From: Clostridium sp. DL-VIII
GTDB taxonomy: Bacteria > Bacillota > Clostridia > Clostridiales > Clostridiaceae
Reading direction: 5' to 3'
Assembly (NCBI RefSeq): GCF_000230835.1
Contig: NZ_CM001240.1
Coordinates: 529,001 to 593,000, forward strand
DNA length: 64,000 nt
Each line of letters opens with the position of its first letter. The stretch's first letter is position 1. Position numbers and translations under genes: made by a program. The notes under the pieces are model-generated. The model saw nothing but the letters and a program-made list of their open reading frames with translations, did not search any database and was not told the DNA's origin. Positions 1 through 9,652 of the stretch are shown here, piece after piece.

Positions 1-1
1 T

Positions 2-481
2 CTTATTAATGATGTATGGGGATTTAAGAAAGAAAAAGATATAGCAAAAGTTGCAGCTAAATATAATGTTCCTTGCTGTTTAATGCATAACAGAGAAAAT
101 AAGGATTACAAAAATTTAATGGACGATATACTAGAAGATTTGAAAGAAAGTATAAAAATAGCTAAGGATGCAGGGGTAAAAGATGAAAATATAATCTTAG
201 ATCCAGGAATAGGTTTTGCAAAGACTTATGAGCAAAATTTAGAAACTATGAATAATTTAGAGCGGCTTAAAGAATTGGGATATCCAATACTTCTTGGAAC
301 ATCAAGAAAGTCTATGATAGGTATTGCATTGGACCTACCGGTAGAGCAAAGAGTAGAAGGAACAGTTGCGACAACTGTAATTGGAATAATGAAAGACGCC
401 TGTGATTTTGTAAGAGTTCACGATGTGTTAGAAAATTCAAGGGCAGCAAAGATGACTGATGCAATAATAAGGCGAAATTAA
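2..481 (+). CDS. folP: Dihydropteroate synthase, C-terminal part (cut by window edge)
   Basis: Condenses the pterin diphosphate with p-aminobenzoate to make dihydropteroate in cytosolic folate synthesis. The reading frame is open from base 2, so the N-terminal half lies outside the window. Visible family features are the INDVWG segment at the very start, the DPGIGFAKT phosphate-binding segment, LLGTSRKS, and RVHDV near the C-terminus, which fit the C-terminal two thirds of the TIM-barrel enzyme. It is followed after about 100 bp by the folB-folK fusion, the next steps of the same pathway, so these are probably one folate operon. The first ATG in this fragment (83) is internal and is not the true start. 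Confidence 0.93.
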   Translation, partial: LINDVWGFKKEKDIAKVAAKYNVPCCLMHNRENKDYKNLMDDILEDLKESIKIAKDAGVKDENIILDPGIGFAKTYEQNLETMNNLERLKELGYPILLGTSRKSMIGIALDLPVEQRVEGTVATTVIGIMKDACDFVRVHDVLENSRAAKMTDAIIRRN

Positions 482-580
482 AAAATAATAGACAAATAGT
501 TAGCATGTTTTAGGTTATGCAGTGCTGCATGTTTGGATTAGTGTTTTTTTATAGGCATAAGAGGATAGGATGGATAAATT

Positions 581-1402
581 ATGGATAAAATGTATATAAA
601 GGACTTAGAATTATTTGCTTTTCATGGAGTTTTTGAAGAAGAGAAAAGACTGGGACAGAAATTTATACTATCGTTAGAGATAGATTTAGATTTAAAATCC
701 GCAGGAAAAACTGGGGATTTGCTTAAATCAGTCCATTATGGTGAATTATGCGACAAAATTGAAGAAGAATTTAAGAGGGATAGCCATGAACTTATAGAAA
801 CTGCAGCTTTAAATTTAGCAGATTTTATTCTGAGTGAATATAAGGTAATATATGGTGTTAAAGTATTTTTAAAAAAGCCGTGGGCGCCAATAAAAAAACA
901 TTTAGATACTGTGGAAATAATGATTGAAAGAAAAAGACATAAGGCATATATAGGACTGGGATCTAATATTGGAGATAAAGAGAATTATTTAAAAGAAGCA
1001 ATTAATAGGATATGTGCAGAAAAAAATGTTGAAATTAAAAAACAATCGTCATTTATAGTAACAAAACCATGGGGATATTTAGATCAAGAAGATTTCTTAA
1101 ATGCAGTGGTGGAGATAGAAACAATACTTGAAGCCGAAGAACTTATGGATTTATTGCTTGAAATTGAGTTGGAGTTTGATAGAAAAAGAGAAATAAAGTG
1201 GGGGCCTAGAACCATTGATTTAGACATTATTATGTATGATGAATTAATATCTTCTAATGAAAAGGTAATTCTTCCTCATCCTAGAATGCATGAGAGAGAA
1301 TTTGTATTAAAGCCGCTAAATGAAATAGCACCATATCTTATGCATCCTGTACTTAATAAAAGAATATTTACATTGCTAGAAGAATTAAGTTCAAATAACT
1401 AA
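581..1402 (+). CDS. folB-folK: Bifunctional dihydroneopterin aldolase / HPPK fusion
   Basis: Two consecutive folate enzymes in one 273-residue chain. Residues about 1-118 are the FolB aldolase (starts MYIKDLELFAFHGVFEEE, with the ETAALNLADFIL and FLKKPWAPI segments). Residues about 122-273 are hydroxymethyldihydropterin pyrophosphokinase, with the opening AYIGLGSNIGDKE, the KPWGYLDQEDFLN pterin-binding region and the GPRTIDLDIIMYD signature carrying the metal-binding aspartates. The fusion is known in clostridia and lets the pterin product pass straight to the kinase. The start at 581 is preceded by GAGGAT at 561-566. An earlier ATG at 570 is out of frame. Confidence 0.93.
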   Translation: MDKMYIKDLELFAFHGVFEEEKRLGQKFILSLEIDLDLKSAGKTGDLLKSVHYGELCDKIEEEFKRDSHELIETAALNLADFILSEYKVIYGVKVFLKKPWAPIKKHLDTVEIMIERKRHKAYIGLGSNIGDKENYLKEAINRICAEKNVEIKKQSSFIVTKPWGYLDQEDFLNAVVEIETILEAEELMDLLLEIELEFDRKREIKWGPRTIDLDIIMYDELISSNEKVILPHPRMHEREFVLKPLNEIAPYLMHPVLNKRIFTLLEELSSNN

Positions 1403-1435
1403 TAAAATAATATGTTATAAGATGGGAGTGATTTT

Positions 1436-2272
1436 ATGAGGAGTTCACTGAAATTTACAAATAAGTTAAGTATGTTATCAGAAATGGAGGGGGAATCTAA
1501 ATTTCAAATATTAGAATATGAGAATTTAGACGGGGCTACAGATGTTCAAACTGCCTTTGGAATTAATGTGATTAGACAAAGTGGAGTCAAACTAAAGCAA
1601 ATAAGAATAATAATAAATGAAAGTTCAGTAAAACTAGAGCCGGGTACTTTGAGTTATATGAAGGGTGATATAGACATAAGAAGTAAATCAGGTGGACTTA
1701 TAGGATTTGGGAAAAAAATAATATCAAGCAAGTTAACTGGAGAGACTGCATTCAAGCCAGTATATAGTGGGAGTGGAGAAATATTTTTAGAGCCATCTTT
1801 TGATCATTTTGCACTTATAGAACTAGAAGATGATGAAATAATAGTAAGTGATGATATGTTCTGTGCATGCGAAGAGAGCATAGAGATTAATGCAACAATG
1901 CAAAAAACTTTTTCAGCAGCCCTTTTAGGAAGTGACGGCTTATATCAAACAAGACTAGAAGGATATGGAATAGTTGCACTTAGGGTTCCAGTTCCAGAAA
2001 GTGAAATATTTAAATGCGTATTAATTAATGATACATTAAGAGTAGATGGAAATTTTGCGATTTTAAGGACTGGAAATATTGAGTTTTCAATAGAGAAATC
2101 ATCAAAATCCCTTATTGGAACTGCCGTCAGTGGAGAAGGACTAGTTAGCGTGTACAGAGGTACAGGTGAAGTTTGGCTGGTACCAACCAAAAATATATAT
2201 AAAGATTTAAGATTGAAAGAAGCAAACTTAGAAAATAAGTTTTCGTCTGAAGTTATTGAAGAAGATGAATAA
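1436..2272 (+). CDS. AIM24 family protein
   Basis: A 278-residue all-beta protein of the AIM24/TIGR00266 type: repeating short strands rich in Gly, such as GGLIGFGKKIISSKLTGE and the later GEGLVSVYRGTGEVWL, are characteristic of this double-psi-like fold. The family is widespread in bacteria. The yeast member is mitochondrial, but no bacterial reaction is known and none is inferred here. It has no signal peptide or membrane segment. The start follows GGGAG at 1424-1428. It sits between folate genes and yerC with about 30-60 bp gaps, so co-transcription is possible but not shown. Confidence 0.75.
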   Translation: MRSSLKFTNKLSMLSEMEGESKFQILEYENLDGATDVQTAFGINVIRQSGVKLKQIRIIINESSVKLEPGTLSYMKGDIDIRSKSGGLIGFGKKIISSKLTGETAFKPVYSGSGEIFLEPSFDHFALIELEDDEIIVSDDMFCACEESIEINATMQKTFSAALLGSDGLYQTRLEGYGIVALRVPVPESEIFKCVLINDTLRVDGNFAILRTGNIEFSIEKSSKSLIGTAVSGEGLVSVYRGTGEVWLVPTKNIYKDLRLKEANLENKFSSEVIEEDE

Positions 2273-2355
2273 TGAACTCTAGCATACTAAAGTTGTAAAG
2301 TATGCTATAATAAGTATGATTAAGTATATTTATGATTATACTGCGAGGTGATAAG

Positions 2356-2664
2356 GTGAGTTCTTTAGAATCCAAAATTAAAAGCAAGGAATTAGATTTA
2401 TTTTTTAAAGGAATTTTAGAATTGAAAGATATAGATGAATGTTATAAGTTTTTTGAAGATGTGGCAACTATAAATGAAGTTAAGGCATTGGCGCAAAGAT
2501 TACATGTAGCTGAATTACTTAAGGCTAAAAAAACTTATTCGGAAATAGCAGAAATTACTGGTGCTAGTACAGCCACTATTAGTAGAGTAAATAGGTGCTT
2601 AAATTATGGTAGTGATGGTTATAAAATGGTACTAGAAAGATTAGAAAGTGGAAAAATAGACTAA
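2356..2664 (+). CDS. YerC/YecD family TrpR-like regulator
   Basis: A small (102 aa) helical DNA-binding protein of the TrpR-related YerC/YecD family. The helix-turn-helix reads TYSEIAEITGASTATISRVNR, about residues 61-81, preceded by the conserved ALAQRLHVAELL helix. In other Firmicutes this family is usually a stand-alone regulator of unknown regulon. I place the start at the GTG at 2356 because GAGGTGATAAG lies directly upstream (2345-2355). The longer reading from the ATG at 2332 would place the ribosome binding site inside the coding region. Confidence 0.85.
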   Translation: MSSLESKIKSKELDLFFKGILELKDIDECYKFFEDVATINEVKALAQRLHVAELLKAKKTYSEIAEITGASTATISRVNRCLNYGSDGYKMVLERLESGKID

Positions 2665-2782
2665 TATAAGTAAATGTTGAAGATTTAATTTGCATATAAA
2701 ATCGAAAAATAATAGAAAGCCCGAAAGACATGATTGTAAATAGGGCTTAAAAATATTATACTATTTAAGGTGAGCCATTTAG

Positions 2783-2882
2783 ACAGTTATGAGTTAAGGG
2801 GTATGAGTTTGTGATAAAACTCATATGCGGATTTAAAAAAGTTCTATTTATGAAAAGTCGTAAGTTTTTTGGTCACAACTGT
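2783..2882. repeat. Intergenic inverted-repeat element 1 (dispersed family)
   Basis: A roughly 100 bp element lying between yerC and glmM. Its ends are ACAGTTATG at 2783-2791 and CACAACTGT at 2874-2882, an inverted repeat with one mismatch. The left end goes on with GAGTT-type words (TATGAGTT is repeated at 2789 and 2802). No open reading frame is present. It resembles elements at 9653, 10855, 32462 and 40410 in organisation (terminal inverted words around an AT-rich core), not by strict sequence identity. Confidence 0.5.
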
Positions 2883-2928
2883 AAATTAATTAAGTGGTTA
2901 TAACAGAATAAAAAAGTGAGGTAAAATT

Positions 2929-4275
2929 ATGGGTAGAATGTTTGGAACTGATGGCGTTAGAGGAGTTGCAAATACAGAATTAACAGCAAGAACTGCATAT
3001 AACCTTGGAAGAGCAGGGGCATATGTTTTAACAGAAGCAGCTCATAAGCCTAAGATATTAGTTGCAAAAGATACAAGAATATCTGGAGATATGTTGGAAT
3101 CAGCATTAATAGCGGGAATATTATCAGTTGGAGCCGAGGCGGTAGTGCTTGGAGTAGTACCAACACCAGCTGTTGCATATTTAACAAGAAAATATGGAGC
3201 TGATGCAGGTGTTATGATTTCTGCATCACATAATCCAGTAGAATATAATGGCATAAAATTCTTTGATGATAAAGGATACAAGCTTTCAGACGATTTAGAG
3301 GATGAGATTCAAAGAGTTATTGAAAGTGATTTTGAAGGTGTACCAAGTCCAGTTGGAATAGATCTTGGAAGAGAGACAATTGAAGTATCCGCTTTAGATG
3401 ATTATATAGAATTTGCTAAGGAAACTATACCTTATAATTTAAAGGGATTAAAAATAGCTTTAGACTGTGCAAATGGAGCTTCATATAAATCATCAGTAAA
3501 GGCATTTAGAGAATTAGGTGCAGATGTATTTGTAATAAACGATAATCCGGATGGAACAAACATAAATGAAAATTGTGGATCAACACATCCAGAAGAACTA
3601 ATGGATTATGTAGTTAAAAAGAAATGTGATTTAGGATTCGCATTTGATGGCGATGCAGATAGATGTTTGGCTGTTGATGAAAATGGTAATTTAATAAATG
3701 GTGATTTTATATTAATGTTATGTGCTAAGTATTTAAAAGAACTTGGAAAGCTAAAAGATGATACTTTAGTAGTAACTGTAATGAGTAATCTTGGATTAGA
3801 CATTGCATGTAAAAGAGAAGGGATAAATCTTGCGAAAACTTGTGTTGGAGATAGATACGTCTTAGAAGAAATGGTTAAAAACAGATATGTTCTAGGTGGA
3901 GAACAATCAGGACATGTTATATTCTTAGACTATAATTCAACAGGTGATGGTTTAGTTACAGCGCTTCAAATTGCAAGTATAGTTAAGAAGAAAGAAAAGC
4001 CTTTATCAGAGCTATGTTCAATAATGAAAGAATTACCACAAGTATTAGCAAATGCGACAATACCAAATGATAAGAAAGACCTATATTTAACAGATGATGA
4101 AATACAAGGTGAAATAAAGAAAATAGAAGATGCTTTAAATGGTGTTGGAAGAGTTCTTATAAGACCATCTGGAACAGAACCATTAGTTAGAGTAATGCTT
4201 GAAGGTGAAGATCAAGCAGAAATAGATAAAATGGCTCATAGTTTAGCAAATTTAATTGAAAAGAAATACAATTAA
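2929..4275 (+). CDS. glmM: Phosphoglucosamine mutase
   Basis: Interconverts glucosamine-6-phosphate and glucosamine-1-phosphate for UDP-GlcNAc and cell-wall synthesis. The 448-residue length is the family norm. Key motifs are [12 protein letters not shown] at the start, the phosphoserine loop [12 protein letters not shown] near residue 100, the metal loop AFDGDADRC near residue 240, the sugar loop GGEQSGH and the phosphate-binding [12 protein letters not shown]. It makes the substrate for GlmU from the product of GlmS, whose gene lies 44 kb downstream in this window with its own ribozyme leader. The ribosome binding site is GTGAGG at 2916-2921. The gene ends in a strong terminator. Confidence 0.96.
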   Translation: MGRMFGTDGVRGVANTELTARTAYNLGRAGAYVLTEAAHKPKILVAKDTRISGDMLESALIAGILSVGAEAVVLGVVPTPAVAYLTRKYGADAGVMISASHNPVEYNGIKFFDDKGYKLSDDLEDEIQRVIESDFEGVPSPVGIDLGRETIEVSALDDYIEFAKETIPYNLKGLKIALDCANGASYKSSVKAFRELGADVFVINDNPDGTNINENCGSTHPEELMDYVVKKKCDLGFAFDGDADRCLAVDENGNLINGDFILMLCAKYLKELGKLKDDTLVVTVMSNLGLDIACKREGINLAKTCVGDRYVLEEMVKNRYVLGGEQSGHVIFLDYNSTGDGLVTALQIASIVKKKEKPLSELCSIMKELPQVLANATIPNDKKDLYLTDDEIQGEIKKIEDALNGVGRVLIRPSGTEPLVRVMLEGEDQAEIDKMAHSLANLIEKKYN

Positions 4276-4300
4276 CTATATATTAATTAAATAAAGCTTT

Positions 4301-4362
4301 ATAATAGCAGAGTGTAAAAAGGAGTTTGGAGTAGACTTCTTTTTATACTCTGCTATTATAAT
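4301..4362 (+). terminator. Terminator of glmM
   Basis: The arms ATAATAGCAGAGT and ACTCTGCTATTAT are perfect complements at the outer part of a long hairpin, with AAAAAGGAGT/ACTTCTTTTT as the inner stem. A weak T-rich tail follows. It may also work for the opposite strand. Confidence 0.85.
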
Positions 4363-4615
4363 TTTATAGATTTCAAAATAAGAAATAGACTTATAACATT
4401 TAGGTAAGTTTTTAAATTTATAGTTCTTATGCCACTGTATATATCAAACTCTCTACTTGGATATTTATAAATGAAAGATGTAAATATAGTTTAAGTTATG
4501 TATTTTTAAAATAAATTTCTCAAGACCACATTACAGTTATTAATGCATAACAAATGATTAATAAGGGGATAAATAAAATAATAAACAATGAGTTTGCAAA
4601 AGAGGAGGAAATTAT
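4363..4615. other. Gene-free spacer after glmM
   Basis: About 250 bp of AT-rich sequence between the glmM terminator and the next gene. I see no convincing open reading frame or RNA fold. A ribosome binding site (AGAGGAGG, about 4602-4609) for the following gene is at its end. Confidence 0.5.
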
Positions 4616-5041
4616 ATGGATAAAGAACCTTATAACGAATACTTAGTAGTTATGCCAACTGGTAATTGTAAAGGCTTTAATGATATAGAGGGAGCAAAGG
4701 CATATATAAACATATATTATGAATGGCGGTTCGATGATGTAATTCACAAAGATGGATTTGTTGATGCGACAGAAATTGGAGGAGATCAGCCCAGATTTGA
4801 GGTATTTACTCAATTAGGAGCAGAAGAAGGAGCGAAATGCGAAATATATAAGACAGAAGCATTTATTGAAGCAATTAATAAAGATTTGATTTTCGAGGAA
4901 GATAAAGAAGAAATAATTTCTAAACTATGTGAAGCAAAAGTAAATTTTAATATATATGAGTATGGTTTAGATGAAATTTTAGCAGATGTTCAAGAAGTCG
5001 AGAGTATGGAGGATTTTGGAGATCATCTAAGTAAATTATAG
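4616..5041 (+). CDS. Hypothetical acidic protein, 141 aa
   Basis: Not recognised. The protein is short, acidic and cytosolic (no signal or membrane segment), with alternating beta and alpha stretches: an N-terminal part around YLVVMPTGNCKGFNDIEGAK, a middle with several aromatic residues, and a Glu-rich helical C-terminus. The start has a strong ribosome binding site and codon use is like its neighbours, so it is probably a real, separately transcribed gene. It is isolated by the glmM terminator upstream and a long AT-rich spacer downstream. Confidence 0.7.
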   Translation: MDKEPYNEYLVVMPTGNCKGFNDIEGAKAYINIYYEWRFDDVIHKDGFVDATEIGGDQPRFEVFTQLGAEEGAKCEIYKTEAFIEAINKDLIFEEDKEEIISKLCEAKVNFNIYEYGLDEILADVQEVESMEDFGDHLSKL

Positions 5042-5249
5042 GAATTAATTTCTATTAATTTGAATTAATAGAATAAGGAGAGAAAATTAAGATTATTAAT
5101 TATTAACTTTAAAAAACTTTATATAATTAATTTAAAAATAAAAATAATGATAATTTGATAAAAAAACAATATATATATTGAAAAACAAGCAATTTATATA
5201 AGCTTAAAATTATCAAAAAAAAGAGAATGAAAAATATATTACTAAAATA
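5042..5249. other. AT-rich spacer with a short hairpin
   Basis: About 200 bp, almost entirely A and T. The only structure is an 11 bp stem, TTCTATTAATT (5050-5060) with AATTAATAGAA (5063-5073), without a T-run, which may mark the end of the preceding transcript. I see no gene. Confidence 0.5.
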
Positions 5250-5278
5250 TTGACAATAGTAAAAACCCAGAGTAAAAT
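5250..5278 (+). promoter_or_regulatory. Sigma-A promoter of the ilv-leu operon
   Basis: A perfect -35 box TTGACA at 5250-5255 and TAAAAT at 5273-5278 are separated by 17 bp. The expected transcript start at about 5285 fits the start of the T-box leader. Confidence 0.8.
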
Positions 5279-5289
5279 TTAGTTTAACA

Positions 5290-5563
5290 AGAAAATTGAA
5301 TAGGTCCTTAGGTTATTAAATGCTGAGATGGAGACAATTGTTTTGCAGATAAGTTGCAGAGAGTCGATGGTTGGTGAGAATCGATACTTTAGCTTTATAA
5401 TTATCACTCCTGAGCAGAATCCAGAAAGAAAAAGTATTTTTCGAGTAAAAGATGTCCGGTGTGCATCCGTTATATGCAAGGGTTTGTTAGAACCTAGTGA
5501 TATTATATAAGGCGGAATATTATCCCACTTCTTATGATTTATATCATTAAGGGTGGATTTTTT
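5290..5563 (+). promoter_or_regulatory. T-box leader, specifier ATC (isoleucine)
   Basis: A tRNA-sensing leader in front of ilvN. Stem I hallmarks are visible: AGAGAG at 5358-5363, GGTTGGTGAGAATC at 5369-5382, and the specifier side ATCACTCCTGAGC at 5403-5415, in which the codon aligned with known T-boxes is ATC (5403-5405), i.e. isoleucine. CCGTTA at 5467-5472 matches the conserved block after stem I. The terminator is a long imperfect hairpin (5522-5556) followed by seven T's (5557-5563). The decision region is unusual: the expected AGGGTGG word occurs at 5550-5556 on the 3' arm of the terminator, and the position where the antiterminator bulge should be reads AAGGCGGAA (5509-5517). I am confident of the class, less so of the detailed fold. 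Confidence 0.8.
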
Positions 5564-5609
5564 TAACCATTTTTAGGGCATATAATAAAAAATATCTAGG
5601 GGGAAATTT

Positions 5610-6119
5610 ATGGAAAAGCATGTGCTATCTGTTCTAGTAAAGAATTCATCAGGTGTTTTGAGTAGAGTTAGCGGACTGTTTTCAAGGCGGGGATACAATA
5701 TTGATAGCTTAACAGTTGGCAGAACTGAAGATCCTTTAATTTCAAGAATGACAATTACGCTTATAGATGATGATAATGTATTAGAACAAGTAAAAAAGCA
5801 ATTAAGCAAATTAGAAGATGTAATACGAGTCATTAACTTTAAAGCAAATGAATCAGTTTACAGAGAATTAGTACTCATTAAAGTAAGAGCAAATGCAGAA
5901 AGCAGGGCAGCGATAAATGAAACTGTAAATATTTTTAGAAGTAAGATAATTGATTTATCTACTGATACGCTGACTATAGAGTTAACTGGGGATGAAGATA
6001 AAATATCAGCATTGATAAATTTGATGGAGGAGTATGGCATAGAAGAGCTGGTGAGAACTGGAGTTACAGCACTTCAACGGGGAGAAAAAACCATAAGGAA
6101 TTCTATTGAAAGTTATTAG
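5610..6119 (+). CDS. ilvN: Acetolactate synthase small (regulatory) subunit
   Basis: The regulatory subunit of acetohydroxyacid synthase, which binds valine and activates the catalytic IlvB subunit encoded downstream in the same operon. It has 169 residues, the usual length of the single-copy form. The N-terminal ACT domain (residues 1-80) has VLSVLVKNSSGVLSRVSGLF and the RRGYNIDSLTVG signature. The C-terminal part (about 80-165) has the conserved ELVLIKV strand. It is the first gene after the T-box terminator. The ribosome binding site is AGGGGG at 5598-5603. Its distance from ilvB (five genes away) is typical for rearranged clostridial ilv-leu operons. Confidence 0.95.
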   Translation: MEKHVLSVLVKNSSGVLSRVSGLFSRRGYNIDSLTVGRTEDPLISRMTITLIDDDNVLEQVKKQLSKLEDVIRVINFKANESVYRELVLIKVRANAESRAAINETVNIFRSKIIDLSTDTLTIELTGDEDKISALINLMEEYGIEELVRTGVTALQRGEKTIRNSIESY

Positions 6120-6173
6120 TGCAAAGTGAATGTAAGCAATGGCAATAAATGATAAAAAGGGGGATAAAAATAT

Positions 6174-7769
6174 ATGGTTCAGAATCAGGTAAAGATATTT
6201 GATTCTACCTTGAGAGACGGAGCTCAAGGACAAGGAATTTCATTTTCATTAGAAGATAAGCTTAAAATAGTGAGAGCTTTAGATGAGATGAAAATTGATT
6301 ATATTGAAGCTGGTAACCCTGGATCAAATCCAAAAGATATGGAATTCTTTAAAAGGCTTAAGGATGTGGAACTTAAGACTGCGAAGATAGTAGCGTTTGG
6401 ATCAACTAGAAGACCTAATATTAATACAGAAGATGATAAAAATCTCAGAGATTTAATGTTATCTGGAGTAGATACAATTGTTATATTCGGAAAGGCATGG
6501 GATTTTCAAGTTTTAGATATAATCAGAACTTCTTTGGATGAGAATATTGAAATGATAAAAGATACAATTAAATATCTACACGGAAAAGGAAAAGAAGTAA
6601 TTTTTGATGCAGAGCACTTTTATGATGGATACAAGGCTAATAAGGATTACGCAATGGCAACTCTAAAAGCGGCAGAAGAAGCTGGAGCACAAGTAGTTGT
6701 ACTATGTGATACAAATGGAGGTTCATTGCCTCAAGAGATATATGATATAACTAAAGAAGTAAAGAAGCAAGTATCAATAAATATTGGAATTCACAGTCAT
6801 GATGATATGGGAATGGCAGTAGCAAATTCAGTAATGGCAGTAGAAGCTGGGGCGCTTCAAGTTCAAGGAACATTTATTGGAATTGGTGAAAGATGTGGAA
6901 ATGCCAATTTAAGTGCAATAGTACCTACATTAAAGTTAAAACTAAAATATAAGGTGTTAAACAATATTGAATTGATAAATTTAACTAAAACAGCCAGATA
7001 CATTGCTGAAATATGTAATATTACATTAACAGAGCAAAACCCATTTGTAGGAAATTCAGCATTTGCTCATAAAGGTGGAATGCATATAGATGCGGTAACT
7101 AAAGACTCAAGATCATATGAACATATAGAACCAGAAGCAGTTGGAAATAAGAGAAGATTTTTAGTTTCCGAAGTAAGTGGAAAAAGCACAATACTGCAGG
7201 AAATTAAAAAAATATTTCCTAATATATCTAAGAATGATGGTTCAGTTCAAAAAATTACAGATAGATTAAAAGAATTGGAATACGAAGGATATCAATTTGA
7301 AGGGGCAGAAGGAACAGTAGAATTAGTAATAAGAAAAATTATAGGCAAGTATAAACCTTTTTTCAAATTAAATCATTTCAAAATTATTGGAGAACAACCT
7401 TATGGCAGTGAAGAGTTCAGCTCAACAGCATTAATAAATATTACAGTTGATGGACAAAATGAAATGACAGCAGCAGAGGGAGAAGGTCCGGTAAATGCAC
7501 TAGATAAGGCTATTAGAAAAGCTCTTGAGATCTTTTATCCAGAGCTAAAGCAGGCACGACTTGTAGATTATAAGGTTAGAGTTTTAGATTCAGAAAGTGC
7601 AACAGAAGCAAAGGTAAGAGTTTTAATTGAATCAACAGATGGAATTGATACTTGGAGTACTGTTGGAGTATCTCGAGATGTAATTCAAGCTAGCTGGATA
7701 GCCTTAGTGGATTCAATAGAATATAAATTAATAAAAGATATTGAAAGAAAAGTAAAAGCATATTTTTAA
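6174..7769 (+). CDS. cimA: Citramalate synthase (LeuA-like)
   Basis: Condenses pyruvate and acetyl-CoA to (R)-citramalate, giving 2-oxobutyrate for isoleucine without threonine. The 531-residue chain opens with KIFDSTLRDGAQGQGISFS, has the TIM-barrel metal site IHSHDDMGMAVANS (about 207-220), and ends in a LeuA-type allosteric domain (about 410-531). The length, the GAQ in place of GEQ after the catalytic arginine, and the FDAEHFYDGYK segment favour the CimA/TIGR00977 subfamily over isopropylmalate synthase. A leucine-specific LeuA remains possible but I think less likely. It is second in the operon; leuCD and leuB downstream catalyse the next steps of both the citramalate and leucine routes. 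Confidence 0.85.
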   Translation: MVQNQVKIFDSTLRDGAQGQGISFSLEDKLKIVRALDEMKIDYIEAGNPGSNPKDMEFFKRLKDVELKTAKIVAFGSTRRPNINTEDDKNLRDLMLSGVDTIVIFGKAWDFQVLDIIRTSLDENIEMIKDTIKYLHGKGKEVIFDAEHFYDGYKANKDYAMATLKAAEEAGAQVVVLCDTNGGSLPQEIYDITKEVKKQVSINIGIHSHDDMGMAVANSVMAVEAGALQVQGTFIGIGERCGNANLSAIVPTLKLKLKYKVLNNIELINLTKTARYIAEICNITLTEQNPFVGNSAFAHKGGMHIDAVTKDSRSYEHIEPEAVGNKRRFLVSEVSGKSTILQEIKKIFPNISKNDGSVQKITDRLKELEYEGYQFEGAEGTVELVIRKIIGKYKPFFKLNHFKIIGEQPYGSEEFSSTALINITVDGQNEMTAAEGEGPVNALDKAIRKALEIFYPELKQARLVDYKVRVLDSESATEAKVRVLIESTDGIDTWSTVGVSRDVIQASWIALVDSIEYKLIKDIERKVKAYF

Positions 7770-7783
7770 GGAGATGATTAGAA

Positions 7784-9043
7784 ATGGGAATGACAATGAC
7801 GCAAAAAATCTTAGCAGTACATGCAGGACTTGAAAGTGTAAAAGCGGGGCAATTAATTGAAGCAAACCTTGATTTAGTTTTAGGAAATGACATTACAACT
7901 CCAGTGGCTGTAAATGAGTTCAAAAAATTTGGAACAGATAAAGTATTTAGTAAAAGTCAGATTGCAATAGTTCCAGATCACTTTACTCCTAATAAAGATA
8001 TAAAAGCTGCAGAGCAAGTTAAATACATTAGAGAATTTGCTCAAAAGATGGAAATAGAAAATTTCTTTGAAGTTGGGGAAATGGGAATAGAACACTGTCT
8101 GCTTCCTGAAAAAGGCTTAGTTGTTGCAGGAAATGTAGTTATAGGAGCTGATTCACATACTTGTACATATGGGGCTCTTGGAGCTTTTTCAACAGGTATA
8201 GGATCAACTGATATGGCAGCTGGAATGGCAACAGGAAAATGCTGGTTTAAAGTACCTTCAGCCTTAAAGTTTGTTCTTAAGAATAAACCAGCTAAATGGG
8301 TAAGTGGAAAAGATGTTATATTGCACATAATCGGTATGATTGGTGTTGATGGAGCATTATATAAATCAATGGAATTTGTAGGTGATGGCTTACAATATCT
8401 TTCAATGGATGATAGATTTACAATGGCGAATATGGCTATAGAAGCTGGCGGAAAAAATGGAATCTTCCCAGTTGATGATAAAACTATTGAATATTTAAAG
8501 GAACATTCAACTAAAGAATGGACTGCTTACGAAGCAGATGAAGATGCAGAATATGATAAGGTATTTGAGATTGATTTAAGTGCACTAAGACCAACAGTTT
8601 CATTCCCTCACTTACCGGATAACACAAGAACAATTGATGATACCGGAGAAGTAGTAATTGACCAAGTAGTTATAGGGTCATGTACAAATGGTAGAATTTC
8701 TGATTTAAGAATAGCCAGAGATATATTAAAAGGAAAGAAAGTTAAAAAAGGAATTAGATGCATAGTTATTCCTGGAACACAAAAGATATATCTACAAGCT
8801 TTAGAAGAAGGCATAATAAAAGATTTAGTTGAAGCAGGAGCAGTATTCTCAACACCAACTTGTGGGCCATGTTTAGGTGGACATATGGGAATTTTAGCAA
8901 AAGATGAAAGATGTGTATCAACAACAAACAGGAATTTTGTAGGAAGAATGGGGCACGTTGAATCTGAAGTATATCTTGCAAGTCCAGCAGTTGCAGCAGC
9001 ATCTGCATTAACTGGAAAGATAACTGATCCAGAATTAGTCTAG
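7784..9043 (+). CDS. leuC: 3-Isopropylmalate dehydratase large subunit
   Basis: The iron-sulfur subunit of the aconitase-type isomerase that acts on isopropylmalate, and probably on citramalate. It has 419 residues, the short archaeal/clostridial form. Motifs: [22 protein letters not shown] with a cluster cysteine, and [13 protein letters not shown] with the other two cluster cysteines, followed by [12 protein letters not shown]. The start is preceded by AAGGAGATGA at 7769-7778. It works with LeuD, whose gene starts 13 bp downstream. Confidence 0.95.
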   Translation: MGMTMTQKILAVHAGLESVKAGQLIEANLDLVLGNDITTPVAVNEFKKFGTDKVFSKSQIAIVPDHFTPNKDIKAAEQVKYIREFAQKMEIENFFEVGEMGIEHCLLPEKGLVVAGNVVIGADSHTCTYGALGAFSTGIGSTDMAAGMATGKCWFKVPSALKFVLKNKPAKWVSGKDVILHIIGMIGVDGALYKSMEFVGDGLQYLSMDDRFTMANMAIEAGGKNGIFPVDDKTIEYLKEHSTKEWTAYEADEDAEYDKVFEIDLSALRPTVSFPHLPDNTRTIDDTGEVVIDQVVIGSCTNGRISDLRIARDILKGKKVKKGIRCIVIPGTQKIYLQALEEGIIKDLVEAGAVFSTPTCGPCLGGHMGILAKDERCVSTTNRNFVGRMGHVESEVYLASPAVAAASALTGKITDPELV

Positions 9044-9056
9044 GAGGTATTTAGTA

Positions 9057-9542
9057 ATGAGAGTAAAAGGTAAAGTATTCAAATATGGGGATAATGTAGA
9101 TACAGACGTAATAATTCCAGCAAGATATTTAAACACATCAGATGCTAAAGAGCTTGCAGCACATTGTATGGAAGACATAGATGTTGATTTTGTTAAAAAT
9201 GTAAAAGATGGGGACATAATTGTTGCTAATAAAAACTTCGGATGCGGTTCTTCAAGAGAGCATGCACCACTTGCAATTAAGACTGCTGGAGTAAGTTGCG
9301 TTATAGCATCGACTTTTGCAAGAATATTTTATAGAAATGCAATTAATATTGGATTGCCAATATTAGAATGTGATGAAGCTGTGAAGAGCATTGATGCCGG
9401 AGACGAATTAGAAGTTGATTTTTCAACAGGACTTATAAAAAATTTAACAAAGAATCAAGAGTATCAAGGAGAAGCATTCCCAGAATTCATGCAAAAAATT
9501 ATTGATAATGATGGATTAATTGGGTATATAAGAAATAGATAA
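9057..9542 (+). CDS. leuD: 3-Isopropylmalate dehydratase small subunit
   Basis: The swivelling small subunit that completes the LeuCD isomerase. At 161 residues it is the short form that pairs with the 419-residue LeuC. Recognisable blocks are [20 protein letters not shown] at the N-terminus, [16 protein letters not shown] near residue 60 and [18 protein letters not shown]. The ribosome binding site is AGGAGG at 9043-9048, overlapping the leuC stop region, so translation is probably coupled. Confidence 0.95.
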   Translation: MRVKGKVFKYGDNVDTDVIIPARYLNTSDAKELAAHCMEDIDVDFVKNVKDGDIIVANKNFGCGSSREHAPLAIKTAGVSCVIASTFARIFYRNAINIGLPILECDEAVKSIDAGDELEVDFSTGLIKNLTKNQEYQGEAFPEFMQKIIDNDGLIGYIRNR

Positions 9543-9652
9543 TCAGAATAATAACTAATAGTATAAATTAAACCAATTAAACAATAAGTAAATAATAAAA
9601 TGAAAGCAATAAATAATAAGTAATAATAACAGTAAGAATTAAAGTTGGTTAG

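Noticed and set aside
5328..5510. 60-codon open frame in front of ilvN, possible leader peptide
   Set aside because: It coincides with the T-box stem I and specifier sequence, has no ribosome binding site and no run of Ile/Val/Leu codons, so it is a by-product of the RNA element.
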